Below, one piece after another: positions 45,117 to 54,792 of a DNA stretch of 64,000 nt. The notes under the pieces were generated by a model. That model was not told the DNA's origin. It made no database searches and saw nothing but the letters and a program-made list of their open reading frames with translations. The stretch's first letter is position 1; each line of letters starts with the position of its first letter. This stretch comes from AC-32 sp963772975 (GTDB lineage Bacteria; Actinomycetota; Thermoleophilia; Gaiellales; Gaiellaceae), in assembly GCA_963772975.1 (NCBI GenBank), contig CAVYZH010000011.1, positions 430,769 through 494,768 on the forward strand, written 5' to 3'. Position numbers and translations under genes: made by a program.

Positions 45117-46382
45117 CTAGTCGTCACGACTTCGTGTCAGAAGCGCGCGAACGAGGTGGAGCGCAGCGACGGCCGCGCGCGAGCGGATCGCCTCGCGGTC
45201 GCCGGGTAGGTCCAAGCGACGCGCAAGCGACCCCTCCGGGCCTTCCGCGTGCAGGTAGACGAGCCCGACCGGCTTCTCCGGCGTCCCGCCGCCCGGGCCC
45301 GCGACCCCGGTCACCGAGACGGCCACCTCAGCGCCGAGCCGTACGCGCGCCCCTGCGGCCATCGCTGCGGCGGCCTCGGCCGAGACGGCGCCGTGCCGCT
45401 CGAGCACCTCCGCCGGAACGTCGAGCTCCCGCGCCTTCACCTCGTCGGCGTAGGCCACGACGGCGCCGAGGAAAACGTCGCTCGACCCAGGCACCGAGGT
45501 CAGCCGCGCCGCGACGAGGCCGCCCGTGCACGACTCGGCGGTGGCGAGGGTCAACCCGCGCTCGCGGCAGGCATCGAGCACCATCGCCTCGACCGACCGC
45601 TCGTCCTCGACGAACAGGTGGCGCCCGGCCCGCTCGCGTAGTCCCTCGACGAGCTCGTCCGCGCGCGCCCGTCCCTCCTCCTCGACGAACAGGTCGACGT
45701 GGATCTCGAACTCGCGCGCGCAGATGGTCGCGGTCACACCGCCGCCCTCTCCCCCGCTCTCCTCGAGCGCCCGCGCGATCTCGGACTCGCTGGCGCCGTA
45801 GAAGCGCAGCACGCGCCTCTCGGGTTCACGCGCGCGCGAAAGCACCATGCGCACCGGCCCCGATTCCAGCGCGCGCGGCCATAGCCTGCGCAGCTCGCTC
45901 GGAGGGCCCGGAAGCACGACGACGGCTCCCCGCTCGGTCTCGAGCACGAGTGCGGGGGCGGTGCCGGCGATCCCGACCACGACCGCTCCATCGACCAGCG
46001 TCGCCTGCTTGCGCACGCCCTGCTCGAAGTCGGCGTACGGCCTGCCCAGCCGCTCGGCGATCGCCCGCGAGATCGACTCGATCTCGGCCGCCAGCGCCTC
46101 GTCCACGACCAGCTCGCGGCCGGCAGCGCGCGCGACCAGCTCGACGGTGCGGTCGTCGTGGGTCGGCCCGAGACCGCCGGAGACGCAGCAGAGCTCGGCC
46201 TCGAGCCCCTCGCGCAGCGCCGCCTCGAGCTCGGCCGGGTCGTCACCGACGATCGAGATCCGCGCCGGCTCGAGGCCGAGCCGCAGCAGCTCCGAGGCGA
46301 GGAACGGGCCGTTCAGGTCGCGCCGGTCGCCGCGGACGAGCTCACTGCCGGTGACGACGACGAAGCCGCGCGGGCGGCTCAA
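45117..46382 (-). CDS. cinA: CinA-family protein (nicotinamide-nucleotide amidase type)
   Basis: A 421-residue two-domain protein. The N-terminal molybdopterin-binding-like (COG1058) domain has VVVTGSELVRGDRRDLNGPF and CVSGGLGPTHDDRTVELVAR. The C-terminal amidase domain has LTLATAESCTGGLVAARLTS, SSDVFLGAVVAYADEVKARE and VSVTGVAGPGGGTPEKPVGL. The reaction is pyridine-nucleotide salvage. It overlaps rodZ by four bases. Confidence 0.93.
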   Translation of the reverse strand: MSRPRGFVVVTGSELVRGDRRDLNGPFLASELLRLGLEPARISIVGDDPAELEAALREGLEAELCCVSGGLGPTHDDRTVELVARAAGRELVVDEALAAEIESISRAIAERLGRPYADFEQGVRKQATLVDGAVVVGIAGTAPALVLETERGAVVVLPGPPSELRRLWPRALESGPVRMVLSRAREPERRVLRFYGASESEIARALEESGGEGGGVTATICAREFEIHVDLFVEEEGRARADELVEGLRERAGRHLFVEDERSVEAMVLDACRERGLTLATAESCTGGLVAARLTSVPGSSDVFLGAVVAYADEVKARELDVPAEVLERHGAVSAEAAAAMAAGARVRLGAEVAVSVTGVAGPGGGTPEKPVGLVYLHAEGPEGSLARRLDLPGDREAIRSRAAVAALHLVRALLTRSRDD

Positions 46383-47113
46383 GCGGCCGCGCGCGTGAAG
46401 CCGTGCGGGGTGAAGACGTACGAGCCGGGGCCGGGCACATGGACGGCGTGGCCGTTGAAGGCGATGGCCAGGTTCCGCGGGTTGCCGAAGTTGACCCAGA
46501 GCTGACGCGCGACGAAGCGCTGGGACTGGCCGGATTCGACCGTGCCGGCGAAGCGGGTCTTCCCGCTCCCCGACCAGTTGCGCACCTCCATCCAGCAGTT
46601 GCCGCCGGCCGCGCGCACGTACAGCCGGAAGGAGACGGGCTTCGTCGGCGCATGCCGCGTCGGCGTGGCGGCCGGCGGCACCTTCTTCGACTGCGACGTG
46701 GTGGTCGTGCCGAGGTTCGGCACCTGTTCGTCCGGGCTGCCGGATTTCCAGGCGGCGATGAAGACGACGACCAGTGCCGCGATCCCGGTCAGCGCGAAGG
46801 CGATCCAGCGCCGCTCGAGCCGCCGGTGCTGCCTGTGAACATTCGATGTCCGTCGCGGAACGACCGGCTCACGCGGCTCGTCGCCGTCGGCCCCGAAGCG
46901 CGAGTTGAACTCGTCGACGTAGAGCTGCCCGTCCAGCCCGAGGTAGTCGGCATAGGTGCGCAGGAAGCCCTTGACGTAGGTCTGCGCCGGGAGCGCGTCG
47001 AAGCTCTCCTCCTCGAGGGCGCGCAGGTAGCGGGCGCGGATCTTGGTCGCGAGCTCGACCTCGCCGAGCTCGAGCTGCTGGCGGACGCGGGCCTCGCCAG
47101 CTTCCCGCCGATA
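46379..47113 (-). CDS. rodZ: RodZ-like cytoskeletal/HTH membrane protein, cut at its N-terminus by the contig join
   Basis: Reading the minus strand from the join: EARVRQQLELGEVELATKIR, then ARYLRALEEESFDALPAQTY and VKGFLRTYADYLGLD form the typical RodZ helix-turn-helix. After a linker come one membrane helix (WIAFALTGIAALVVVFIAAW) and the C-terminal beta domain DUF4115 (RLYVRAAGGNCWMEVRNWSG, then QLWVNFGNPRNLAIAFNG). Only about the first ten residues, including the start codon, are missing. The N-terminal IGGKL at the join still fits RodZ, but one base is missing before EARV. RodZ links MreB and the membrane in cell shape. Confidence 0.88.
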   Translation of the reverse strand, partial: YRREAGEARVRQQLELGEVELATKIRARYLRALEEESFDALPAQTYVKGFLRTYADYLGLDGQLYVDEFNSRFGADGDEPREPVVPRRTSNVHRQHRRLERRWIAFALTGIAALVVVFIAAWKSGSPDEQVPNLGTTTTSQSKKVPPAATPTRHAPTKPVSFRLYVRAAGGNCWMEVRNWSGSGKTRFAGTVESGQSQRFVARQLWVNFGNPRNLAIAFNGHAVHVPGPGSYVFTPHGFTRAAA

Positions 47114-47125
47114 TTCTCGATAGAA
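47085..47125. other. Join between actinobacterial and alphaproteobacterial sequence
   Basis: Up to about 47,113 the sequence is rodZ in high-GC actinobacterial style; from there on it is oxalate decarboxylase on the same strand in moderate-GC style. Both coding frames are interrupted here. The sequence GATATTC/CCGCCG around 47105-47115 could be microhomology, since both genes would encode (N)IGG at this point. Confidence 0.85.
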
Positions 47126-48030
47126 TGACCGTAGCCTTGGGGGATATAGGCGACGTCCCCTTTACTGAGCTTTTCGGTTCGATAGCGCCCATGGGAGCCG
47201 AAGAGAGACACGCTGAACTCGCCATCTACGACATATTGCCATTCGTCCGCGTTGGGATGCCAGTGGAGTTCGCGCAACCCCCCCGGATCGAGATCGAGGA
47301 TAACACCGGTAATTGTCTGGGAAATGGGGAAGCGCTCGGCGCTAGCCCGCCATTCGCGGCCGAATTTATGGATCGAATGGGGTTCCTGGGCGAGGAGCCT
47401 GTATCTGTGCGTCTCAGGAGGCGAAATCATTGCGCCTTGAACCGGCGTCACGTCCTTGGGGGGTACTGGGCCGCGGACAAAGTAAGCTTCATCCTTAGGA
47501 ATCCCTTCAAAGGTACCCTCTGGCTGTCCAAAATTTTTGGCGAGAAGCGGGCGCGGTGCATGGCCTAGCCAATCGGTGATGCTGAAGGTGCCGAACTCGG
47601 AAAAATAGCCATTGTCGAAAATCAAAATGAAATGACATGGCTTATCGCCAAGGCAGGCGAGCGAATGCGGATGGCCGCGCGGAAAGTACCAGATATCGCC
47701 CGGATCGAAGTCATTGATCTCCGAGCGACCCAACGGGTCCACCAAGGTGGTGCGGACGCGTCCCTCGAGGACGAAAGCCCACTCCGCTGCGGTTGCGTGC
47801 CAATGCAGTTCTCGCGTAATACCCGGCTCCAAACGCATGGAGACTCCGGCGATCCCCTTGGAGATAGGTAGCTGCTTAACGGTCGCTTCCTTGCCGAAGC
47901 TGCCGTCAAGAACCTTACCCTCCGATTGTTCGAGAGCAAATTTGAATGACGGCAGGTCCTTGTCCGCCAGCAATGGATCGGGAACGTTATTCTTGAAGGG
48001 AAAGTCAGTGGCGCTTCCGGCAAACTGCAT
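47114..48030 (-). CDS. Oxalate decarboxylase (bicupin), C-terminus missing
   Basis: The start ATG at 48030 (MQFAGSATDFPFKNNVPDPL) follows TGGAGG; the open frame upstream to 48144 is unlikely to be coding. Two cupin domains carry the manganese ligands: ELHWHATAAEWAFVLEGRVR with FPRGHPHS, and ELHWHPNADEWQYVVDGEFS with IPQGYGHSIENIGG. The enzyme splits oxalate into formate and CO2. About 305 residues are present; 50-70 residues of the C-terminus are missing where the contig switches to rodZ. No signal peptide precedes the chosen start. Confidence 0.88.
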
Positions 48031-48500
48031 CGCTGTTCCTCCATCGAAACCTGAGGCATCATCTCGAAGCCTATAGCAGTAGTCCCAGCCCGTCTGTTGA
48101 GTTACCGGAAAGTATAGCGTTTTTACAGGGCGCCGCAATGGCAAATGAGTTGGCGCTACTGTCCAATTAGAATAATTATTGCAAAACTAGACCAAAAATG
48201 CAATACAGTATACTAGAAAACATGCCTCGTTAAATTTCAATATTTGAGAGTATTTTTTTCGCTGTAGACGTATTGCATGATATGTACGAATACATAACAC
48301 TATATGTGAAATAGTCATATAAATATTATTGGATGGATACTTCCTGATAGTCTTTAATTTACATAGACGCTATAGGTACCCGTTTCGCCAGCTCGCTGCC
48401 TCGGCGCTTGGCAAAGATTTTCACCGTGAAGACTTCGTCACCAGAGTTACCGCAAGGATATCCAATGCGCACGGGCAGCGACTGTTCCATGCATCGCCTC
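48031..48500. other. AT-rich intergenic region upstream of oxalate decarboxylase
   Basis: No convincing gene is seen. From 48160 to 48400 the sequence is much richer in A and T than anything to the left, with many short A and T runs, and should contain the promoter of oxalate decarboxylase. Confidence 0.6.
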
Positions 48501-51500
48501 TCACTCCGCCGGAACTGCTTCCGGCTTCGCAGCTTCCACGCCGCTTCTCCGCCTCGCCAACCAGTGACCAAGCCCATCAAGATAAAGATAGATGACAGGC
48601 GTCGTGTATAGCGTAAGTAGCTGAGAAAGCATCAGTCCGCCGACGATAGCGTAGCCAAGCGGCTGGCGGATTTCCGAGCCTGTGCCCGTTCCCACCATGA
48701 GCGGCACTGCTCCGAGGAGAGCCGCCATCGTGGTCATGAGAATCGGCCGGAAACGCAAGATGCATGCTTGGTAAATAGCTTGCTCCGGAGCCATGCCCTC
48801 GTTCCGCTCGGCGTCGATAGCAAAATCGACCAGCATGATCGCGTTCTTCTTGACGATGCCGATGAGCAAAAGAATACCGACGATAGCGATGACGCTAAGA
48901 TCGAAGCCGAAAGCGAGCAGCATCAACAAGGCGCCTACGCCTGCGGCTGGCAGGGTGGATAAGATGGTGATGGGGTGAAGGGCGCTCTCGTACAGAACGC
49001 CGAGAATGATGTAGATCACGAACACGGCAGCAGCGATCAGGATAGGTGTCGCTGCTCATCGCCGCCCCGAATGCTTGAGCGTTGCCCTGGAACGTTGCTG
49101 CGAGGGAAAGCGGTTTGCCGAGCTGCCTGTCCAGCTCATGAATGGCACTGACGGCATCGCCGATGGATGCGCCAGGCGCCAGATTGAAGGAGATTGTAAC
49201 AGAGGGGAACTGCCCTTGATGATTGATCTGGATTGGCGCAACCTTGGTTGCGGTTCGGTCAGGGTACGAAGAGGGACCTGCTGCCCGATCGAGGAAGTGA
49301 CATAGATATCGTTCAACGCCTCTGGCCCGAACTGGTACTTTGGCTGCACTTCGAGCACAACGTGATACTGGCTTGTTGACGTGTAGATCGTCGAAATGAT
49401 CCGCTGCCCGAAAGCGTCGTTAAGAGCGTTGTCAACGGCAGCGGCCGTAATGCCATAAGTCGATGCAACTTCCCGGTTGATCGTGATGTCAAGCACCGGG
49501 CCCGCATTCTGCTGGTCGCTGGACACACTGGTGACGAAGGGAAGGCTCTTAATCTTTTCGAGGTAAAGCCCAGCCCAAAGATTGAGCTCGCCGGGATTGG
49601 CGTCAGTTAGCGTGAACTGATATTGGGCATTCGACAGCCTTGCGCCGATCGTGATGTCCTGGGCGGCCTGCAAATAAAGGCGGATTCCCTGGAGTTTGTC
49701 GAGCTTTGGCTGCAGGCGGCGGATAATCTCATCGGCACTGGCGGTCCTTTGCGAATGCGGCTTTAGTGCGATGAACATGCGCCCTTGATTAAGCGTCGGC
49801 GTCATAGCGTTCGCGCCTATTTGCGAGCCAACCGTATCGATGGCCGGATCCTGGAGCAGGACGTCCACCAAAGCTTGCTGGCGCTGAGCCATCGCTGGAA
49901 AGGAGATGTCCTCGCTCGCCTGGCTGATGCCCAAAATCATGCCCGTGTCCTGCTGGGGAAAGAAGCCTTTTGGGATGATGATGAAAAGATAGACAGTGAG
50001 CGCGACCGTAGCAAAGAACGACATCAGAGTGAGGAAGCGATGCCGCATTACGATCTTGAGCCCGGCCTCGTAGAGATTGAGCAGGCCGTTGAAGCCCCGT
50101 TCCAGAAGATTGTAGAGAAATCCGTGCTCCTTACTCTCGGGCTTGAGCAGGCGCGAACACATCATTGGAGTAAGCGTCAGCGAAATCAGAAGAGAAAGGA
50201 CGATCGATGCACTGACCGCGATTGCGAACTCCCGGAACAGCATTCCGACATAGCCGGTCATCAGGAACAGCGGGATGAATACCGCGATGAGCGATAGCGT
50301 GATCGATGCAATCGTAAAGCCAATCTCCCCCGCGCCCTTAAGGGCTGCCTGATAAGGGTGTCGCGCCCCCCTCCACATGACGGAAGATATTTTCGATGAC
50401 CACAACGGCGTCATCGACAACGAAGCCAACCGCAATGGTCAAAGCCATCAAGGATAGATTGTCAAGGGAGTAGCCAAGCTCATAAAGAACGGCAAACGTG
50501 CCAATAATCGAGAGCGGTACGGTAATCCCTGGAATGACCGTCGCCCAAATGTTGCGCAGGAACAGCAAAATCACCATGATCACAAGCGCTACGGTGATCA
50601 TGAGCGTGACTTGCACGTCGGCCACTGAGGCGCGGATGGTCTGTGTTCTATCCGAGAGAATTTGGACCTTGATCGCCGAGGGGATCGACGCTTCGAGCAC
50701 GGGCAGCATCGCCTTCACCCGGTCCACGGTCTCGATGACGTTGGCACCGGGCGCGCGTTGAACGGCCAGGATGATCGCTTGGCTTTTGTTGGCCCAGGCA
50801 GCAAGCAGGTTGTTTACCGGCCCGGCAATCGCTCCGCCGACGTCCTGGACGCGCACGGGCGCGCCGTTCCGGTAGGCCAGGATCATGGCGTTGTAAGGTT
50901 CCGGCTTCAAAAGCTGATCGTTGGTATTAAGGGTATAGGTCACGCGCGGGCTGTTGAGTGTGCCTTTGGGAAGATCGACATTTTGCTGGCTGATAATAGT
51001 GCGCACATCCTCGAGCCCGATGCCCCGGTTCGCGAGCGCGACAGGATCGACCTGAACGCGGATGGCAGGCTGCTGCTGGCCGCCAATCCCCACCAATCCA
51101 ACCCCCGGTATTTGGGATATTTTTTGCAGAAAGACGGTTTCCGCGTAGGCGTCCACTGTAGTGATTGGCAAAGTATCCGAGGTGAGCGCGAGGACCAGGA
51201 TGGGTGTGTCTGCCGGATTGACCTTCCGGATGGTGGGCGGATAGGTCATGTTGGGCGGCAGCTGCGAGGTTGCGGCATTGATGGCAGCGAGAACGTCTGC
51301 CTGGGCACTGTCAACCGTGCGGCTCAGATCGAACTGCAAAGATATTTGGGTGAAGCCAAGTGCGCTTGACGACGTCATCTGCGTGAGGCCGGGGATTTGC
51401 CCAAACTGCGTCTCAAGCGGCGTCGTAACCGAAGATGCCACCGTTTGCGCGCTCGCCCCAGGCAACTGCGCGCTCACTTGCAAAGTGGGGTAACTGACAT

Positions 51501-51614
51501 TGGGAAGCGCCGCCACGGGCAGTAGGCGGTAGCAGACCAGCCCGGCAACCAACAGGCCCACCATCACAAGCACGGTCGCAATGGGTCGCTTATAAAAGGG
51601 GCCGAGAGGTTCAT
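48501..51614 (-). pseudogene. RND multidrug efflux permease (AcrB/MdtC type), frameshifted
   Basis: Inner-membrane proton-driven pump of the HAE1 family. The start ATG 51614 (MNLSA, then in another frame PFYKRPIATVLVMVGLLVAG) overlaps the end of the fusion-protein gene. Segments in order: LPNVSYPTLQVSAQLPGASA, ISLQFDLSRTVDSAQADVLA, DDAVVVIENIFRHVEGG, LTLTPMMCSRLLKP, GFFPQQDTGMILG, then AVFVIYIILGVLYESALHPI, LLIGIVKKNAIMLVDFAIDA and LRFRPILMTTMAALLGAVPL. Frame jumps occur near 51600, 50350, 49250 and 49040. The protein would be about 1,030 residues and near-complete without them. Substrates are unknown. Confidence 0.9.
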
Positions 51615-52780
51615 GGGATCTCCATCTGCTGCTGGCTTTGTGCCGCGGCCTCCGCGGCCGCCTTACCATGCAGGATGGTCACGTGATCGCCAGGCCTCAA
51701 TTTGAACTGGCCGTCGACAACAACCTGATCGTTGGCAGCAAGACCGGAATCGATGAGAGCCTGGCCGCCGCTGATTTGAGCCACTTTGACAGCCTTAGTT
51801 TCCGCAGTTCCCAGGTGCTATAACCCAAGCGTAGGAGCCATTTGGCCCTCCTGAACCGCCGATGCAGGAACCGTCAGCGCGTCCTGGCGCGTTTCTAGCA
51901 GCAGCCGTGCATTAACAAGCTGGCCCGGCCAGAGAGTGTGATCCTTGTTGGGAAACTCAGCCTTAATTTGAAGGGTGCCGGTCTGCTGATTGATCTGGTT
52001 ATTGACGAGCAGCAATTGGCCTTGCCCAAGCTTGATCTTATTGTCCTGGCTGTAAGCGAGAACTGTGAGTGGACCCTTTCGAAGCCGTTGCTGGATTTGT
52101 GGAAGATTTCCCTCCGGCAAGGTGAAAATCAGGGAAATAGGCTCTATTTGGGTAACCGTCACAAGCCCAGTTGGATCGGACGGCTGAATGATATTGCCGA
52201 TATCGATCTGACGAATGCCCGTTACGCCGTCGATCGGCGAGGTCAGGCGCGTATATGAGAGCTGAACCTCAGCGGCTTTGATCAATGCGTCATCCGACTG
52301 CACCGCTGCCTCCAGCTGTGCAATCTGGGCTTGCTGTGTCTCGACCAGTTGCTGGGTGGCGAAGCCCTTTTCCTCAAGCGGCGTATACCGGCCAAGGTTG
52401 GCTTTCGCATTCAAAAGCTGGGCTTCGTCGCGTTTCTTATTGGCGGAGTATTGGTCGATAAGGGCCTGGTATGGTCGCGGGTCGATCTCGGCGAGCAAAT
52501 CGCCCTTTTTGACCTGCTGTCCCTCTTTGAAGGCGATTTGAACGATCTGCCCCGTGATCTGGCTGCGCACCACCACGGTATTGTAGGCGTACACGGTGCC
52601 GATGCCGCGTAAGTAGATAGGCACATCTTCGCTTTTCACTTGCTGCGCAACAACGGGCACGGCTGGCGGATCGGCTGACGCAGAGGCAGGGCCTTTGCTT
52701 GTCGCGTTATTCATATACAGGAAGCCCGCACCGGCGGCGGCGGTAACAAGGACGGCGAGGATCAGAATTTTGCGGCGCAT
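51611..52780 (-). pseudogene. RND efflux membrane fusion protein, frameshifted near its end
   Basis: This periplasmic adaptor (MdtA/AcrA type) links the permease to an outer-membrane channel. ATG 52780 follows AAGGGG. The N-terminal anchor is MRRKILILAVLVTAAAGAGF; the lipoyl/hairpin part is VVRSQITGQIVQIAFKEGQQ with VKKGDLLAEIDPRPY; the barrel ends with ETRQDALTVPASAVQEGQ. Near 51830 the frame changes (YAWVIAPGN) and changes again, then runs as QISGGQALIDSGLAANDQVV and VDGQFKLRPGDHVTILHGKA to TGA at 51611-51613. The stop overlaps the permease start (ATGA). Confidence 0.88.
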
Positions 52781-52810
52781 TCGAACCCCTTACCGGCTCA
52801 GATTGTTATT

Positions 52811-53421
52811 TCACCGTCCTTGGGCCGTTGGGGCGGCGATGAAGCCTGCAAGACCGCTGTTTGTTAGTTCGATAGCTCCAAGGCCGATGCCGGTCTTGCT
52901 CTGGGTCACAATGCCCTGCTGAGCCGTGTTTAAGCCGAGCCCTGACAAACGTTCGAGGCGCCAAGGCCAAAGCCCATGGATCTTCCGGCATTGCCATCGA
53001 ATAATCGCGTGGGAAGCGCTCCGACTGATCCAGTCGCACCGGCGCGGGCGGTGCAGCCCTTCGAAGTAACAGTTTGAGGCGAGAAGCTAAGGCCAGGACT
53101 TACGAGTTCAACGGCGCCTAGGGGAATTCCAGACGCGCCAGCACGGTTTCTGGCGGATAGAAGTGCTCCGCTCGGTCCAAGGATAGCCGGGGTCTCGCCC
53201 GGGGTGGGGGTCTCGGTGCTGCCAAGTGGGATTTCCGTTGGCCCAACCTTAAGCATTGGGAATCCCGTTGCCGCAGAAGCCGTCCCCGCCAATGCGCTCG
53301 GCGGCGCTCCGTCAACCTGACACCGAGCGGATCCGGATGAGAAACACAGTAGGAACACAATAACCAGGATGGAGCCTGTTCCTACGAAAGATCGTCTTAA
53401 ACGAAAGCTCTCGGCCGACAT
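52811..53421 (-). pseudogene. Secreted small protein with IPLG repeats, frameshifted
   Basis: Starting at the ATG for MSAESFRL (53421), the protein has a signal peptide (GTGSILVIVFLLCFSSGSAR, then CQVDG) and short repeats of the form IPLGSTETPTPGETP, IPLGAVELVSPGLSFSP and, after a frame jump near 52940, IGLGAIELTNSGLAGF, ending with TGA at 52811-52813. It is 31 bases upstream of the fusion-protein gene and likely in its operon. Proteins of this sort accompany RND pumps in rhizobial genomes as far as I recall; no function is known. Confidence 0.5.
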
Positions 53422-53526
53422 CGGCAACGTTCTCCCGGGCGATAGCCTTTTCGGCGACCGAATGGTCAATTGAGCATTATTTGCAAAACCGAAAGTGACA
53501 AGTGGCGTACATATACATACTAACAA

Positions 53527-53867
53527 ATACCCTGCGCTTTATTTTTCTATTTTAGCAAAATTGGAAATTTACGAGTGCGAACGTACGTCACGGATATCGG
53601 ATCAAAGGAACATTCAATACATAAGCTTTAGGCGTCACTCTATATTTTTTAGCGTACCTATACAGTAAACGTTAATACCAACTCGCAAACCAGATACTAT
53701 TAACGACTATGTTTGATATACATGGATCTAATGAGTCTAAAGCTGTGCTTATAATTAAGGACCTGCCTGCTCCCGAGTTCTAGGCAGGAAGGAGACTGGC
53801 TGGATAGAGGCCAATGAGAGGCGAATCCACGCGCCGCAGCGAAGATAGCTGAGAAGGAGCCAAGGAA
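53527..53867. other. AT-rich divergent intergenic region
   Basis: It separates the minus-strand efflux operon from the plus-strand hydrolase. No convincing gene is seen. An open frame on the minus strand across 53700-54215 is a shadow of the hydrolase gene. Confidence 0.55.
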
Positions 53868-54686
53868 ATGAAACCCGTAAAAGCCCGATGGGCCGCCGTC
53901 GCCGCCCTCGCCGCCCTCTCGACGGTGGTCTCCGCGAGAGCCGAACCGCTCAAAAACATCGTATTGGTCCACGGCGCTTGGGTGGATGCCTCGGGATGGA
54001 AGGCGGTCTACGAGCATCTCATCAGCAAGGGCTTCAATGTCACGATGGTGCAGGAGCCCGAAACCTCGTTTGGTGATGACGTTACTGCAGCAAAGCGAGT
54101 TCTTGACCTTCAAGACGGCCCCACCCTTCTCGTAGGCCATAGCTATGGCGGTTCGATCATAACCGAGGCAGGCGTTCATCCGAACGTCGTCGGTCTCGTT
54201 TATGTCGCCGCGCACGCTCCTGATGTTGGAGAGGACGAGGCTGCGCTTGGCAAGAAAATGCCAAGCGTTCTGGCCAAGACCGAGGGCGCAATCAAGAAAA
54301 CGCCGGATGAATTCACCTATCTCGCCCAGGCGGACTTCCTCAAGCTATTCGCGCCCGACCTGCCGCGCCAGCGGGCGGAATTCGGCGCGCGCTCACAGGT
54401 GCTGGCCGCTGCCAAGGTTTTCAGCACGCCGCTGACGGCTGCCGCCTGGAAGACAAAGCCGAGCTGGGGCATTGTCGCGGAGAGCGACAAGATCATAAAT
54501 CCCGATCTCGAACGCTGGTACTACGAACGCGCCAAGAGCCACACGACCGAAATCAGGGGTGCCAGCCACTCCGTCTACGAGTCTCATCCAAAAGAGGTCG
54601 CGGCTGTGATCACCGAGGCTGCCCGGAGCGTCGAGACCGCGGCAGCCCCGCAGGCTTCAAAAGCTGAGCGGAAGGCTCAAAAGTAG
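53868..54686 (+). CDS. Exported alpha/beta hydrolase
   Basis: ATG 53868 follows AAGGAG and AAGGA sites. The 272-residue protein has a signal peptide (MKPVKARWAAVAALAALSTV, cut near SARAEP). The hydrolase core shows NIVLVHGAWVDASGWKAVYE, the nucleophile motif LLVGHSYGGSIITEAG, and the catalytic His in IRGASHSVYESHP. It is related to esterases annotated as salicylate-esterase-like or EstC-like. A Lys/Ala-rich tail follows. The substrate is unknown. It is one of the few undamaged genes right of the join. Confidence 0.85.
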   Translation: MKPVKARWAAVAALAALSTVVSARAEPLKNIVLVHGAWVDASGWKAVYEHLISKGFNVTMVQEPETSFGDDVTAAKRVLDLQDGPTLLVGHSYGGSIITEAGVHPNVVGLVYVAAHAPDVGEDEAALGKKMPSVLAKTEGAIKKTPDEFTYLAQADFLKLFAPDLPRQRAEFGARSQVLAAAKVFSTPLTAAAWKTKPSWGIVAESDKIINPDLERWYYERAKSHTTEIRGASHSVYESHPKEVAAVITEAARSVETAAAPQASKAERKAQK

Positions 54687-54792
54687 ACACGCTCCCGCCC
54701 CAGTTCCCGGACTTTGGAGCTGCCGATGCACCCCCCTTCGCTGGAGTCAATCCCGCCGAGGTCACCCAACAGCCGGATGAGGAGCGCAAACG

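Noticed and set aside
46789..48144. A single 451-residue oxalate decarboxylase with a novel Ser/Arg-rich C-terminal domain
   Set aside because: The C-terminal part is rodZ read in the wrong frame past the contig join; rodZ is recognisable in the correct frame.
53700..54215. Minus-strand gene of 171 codons opposite the alpha/beta hydrolase
   Set aside because: It mostly lies antisense to a clearly supported signal-peptide hydrolase gene and has no recognisable family.
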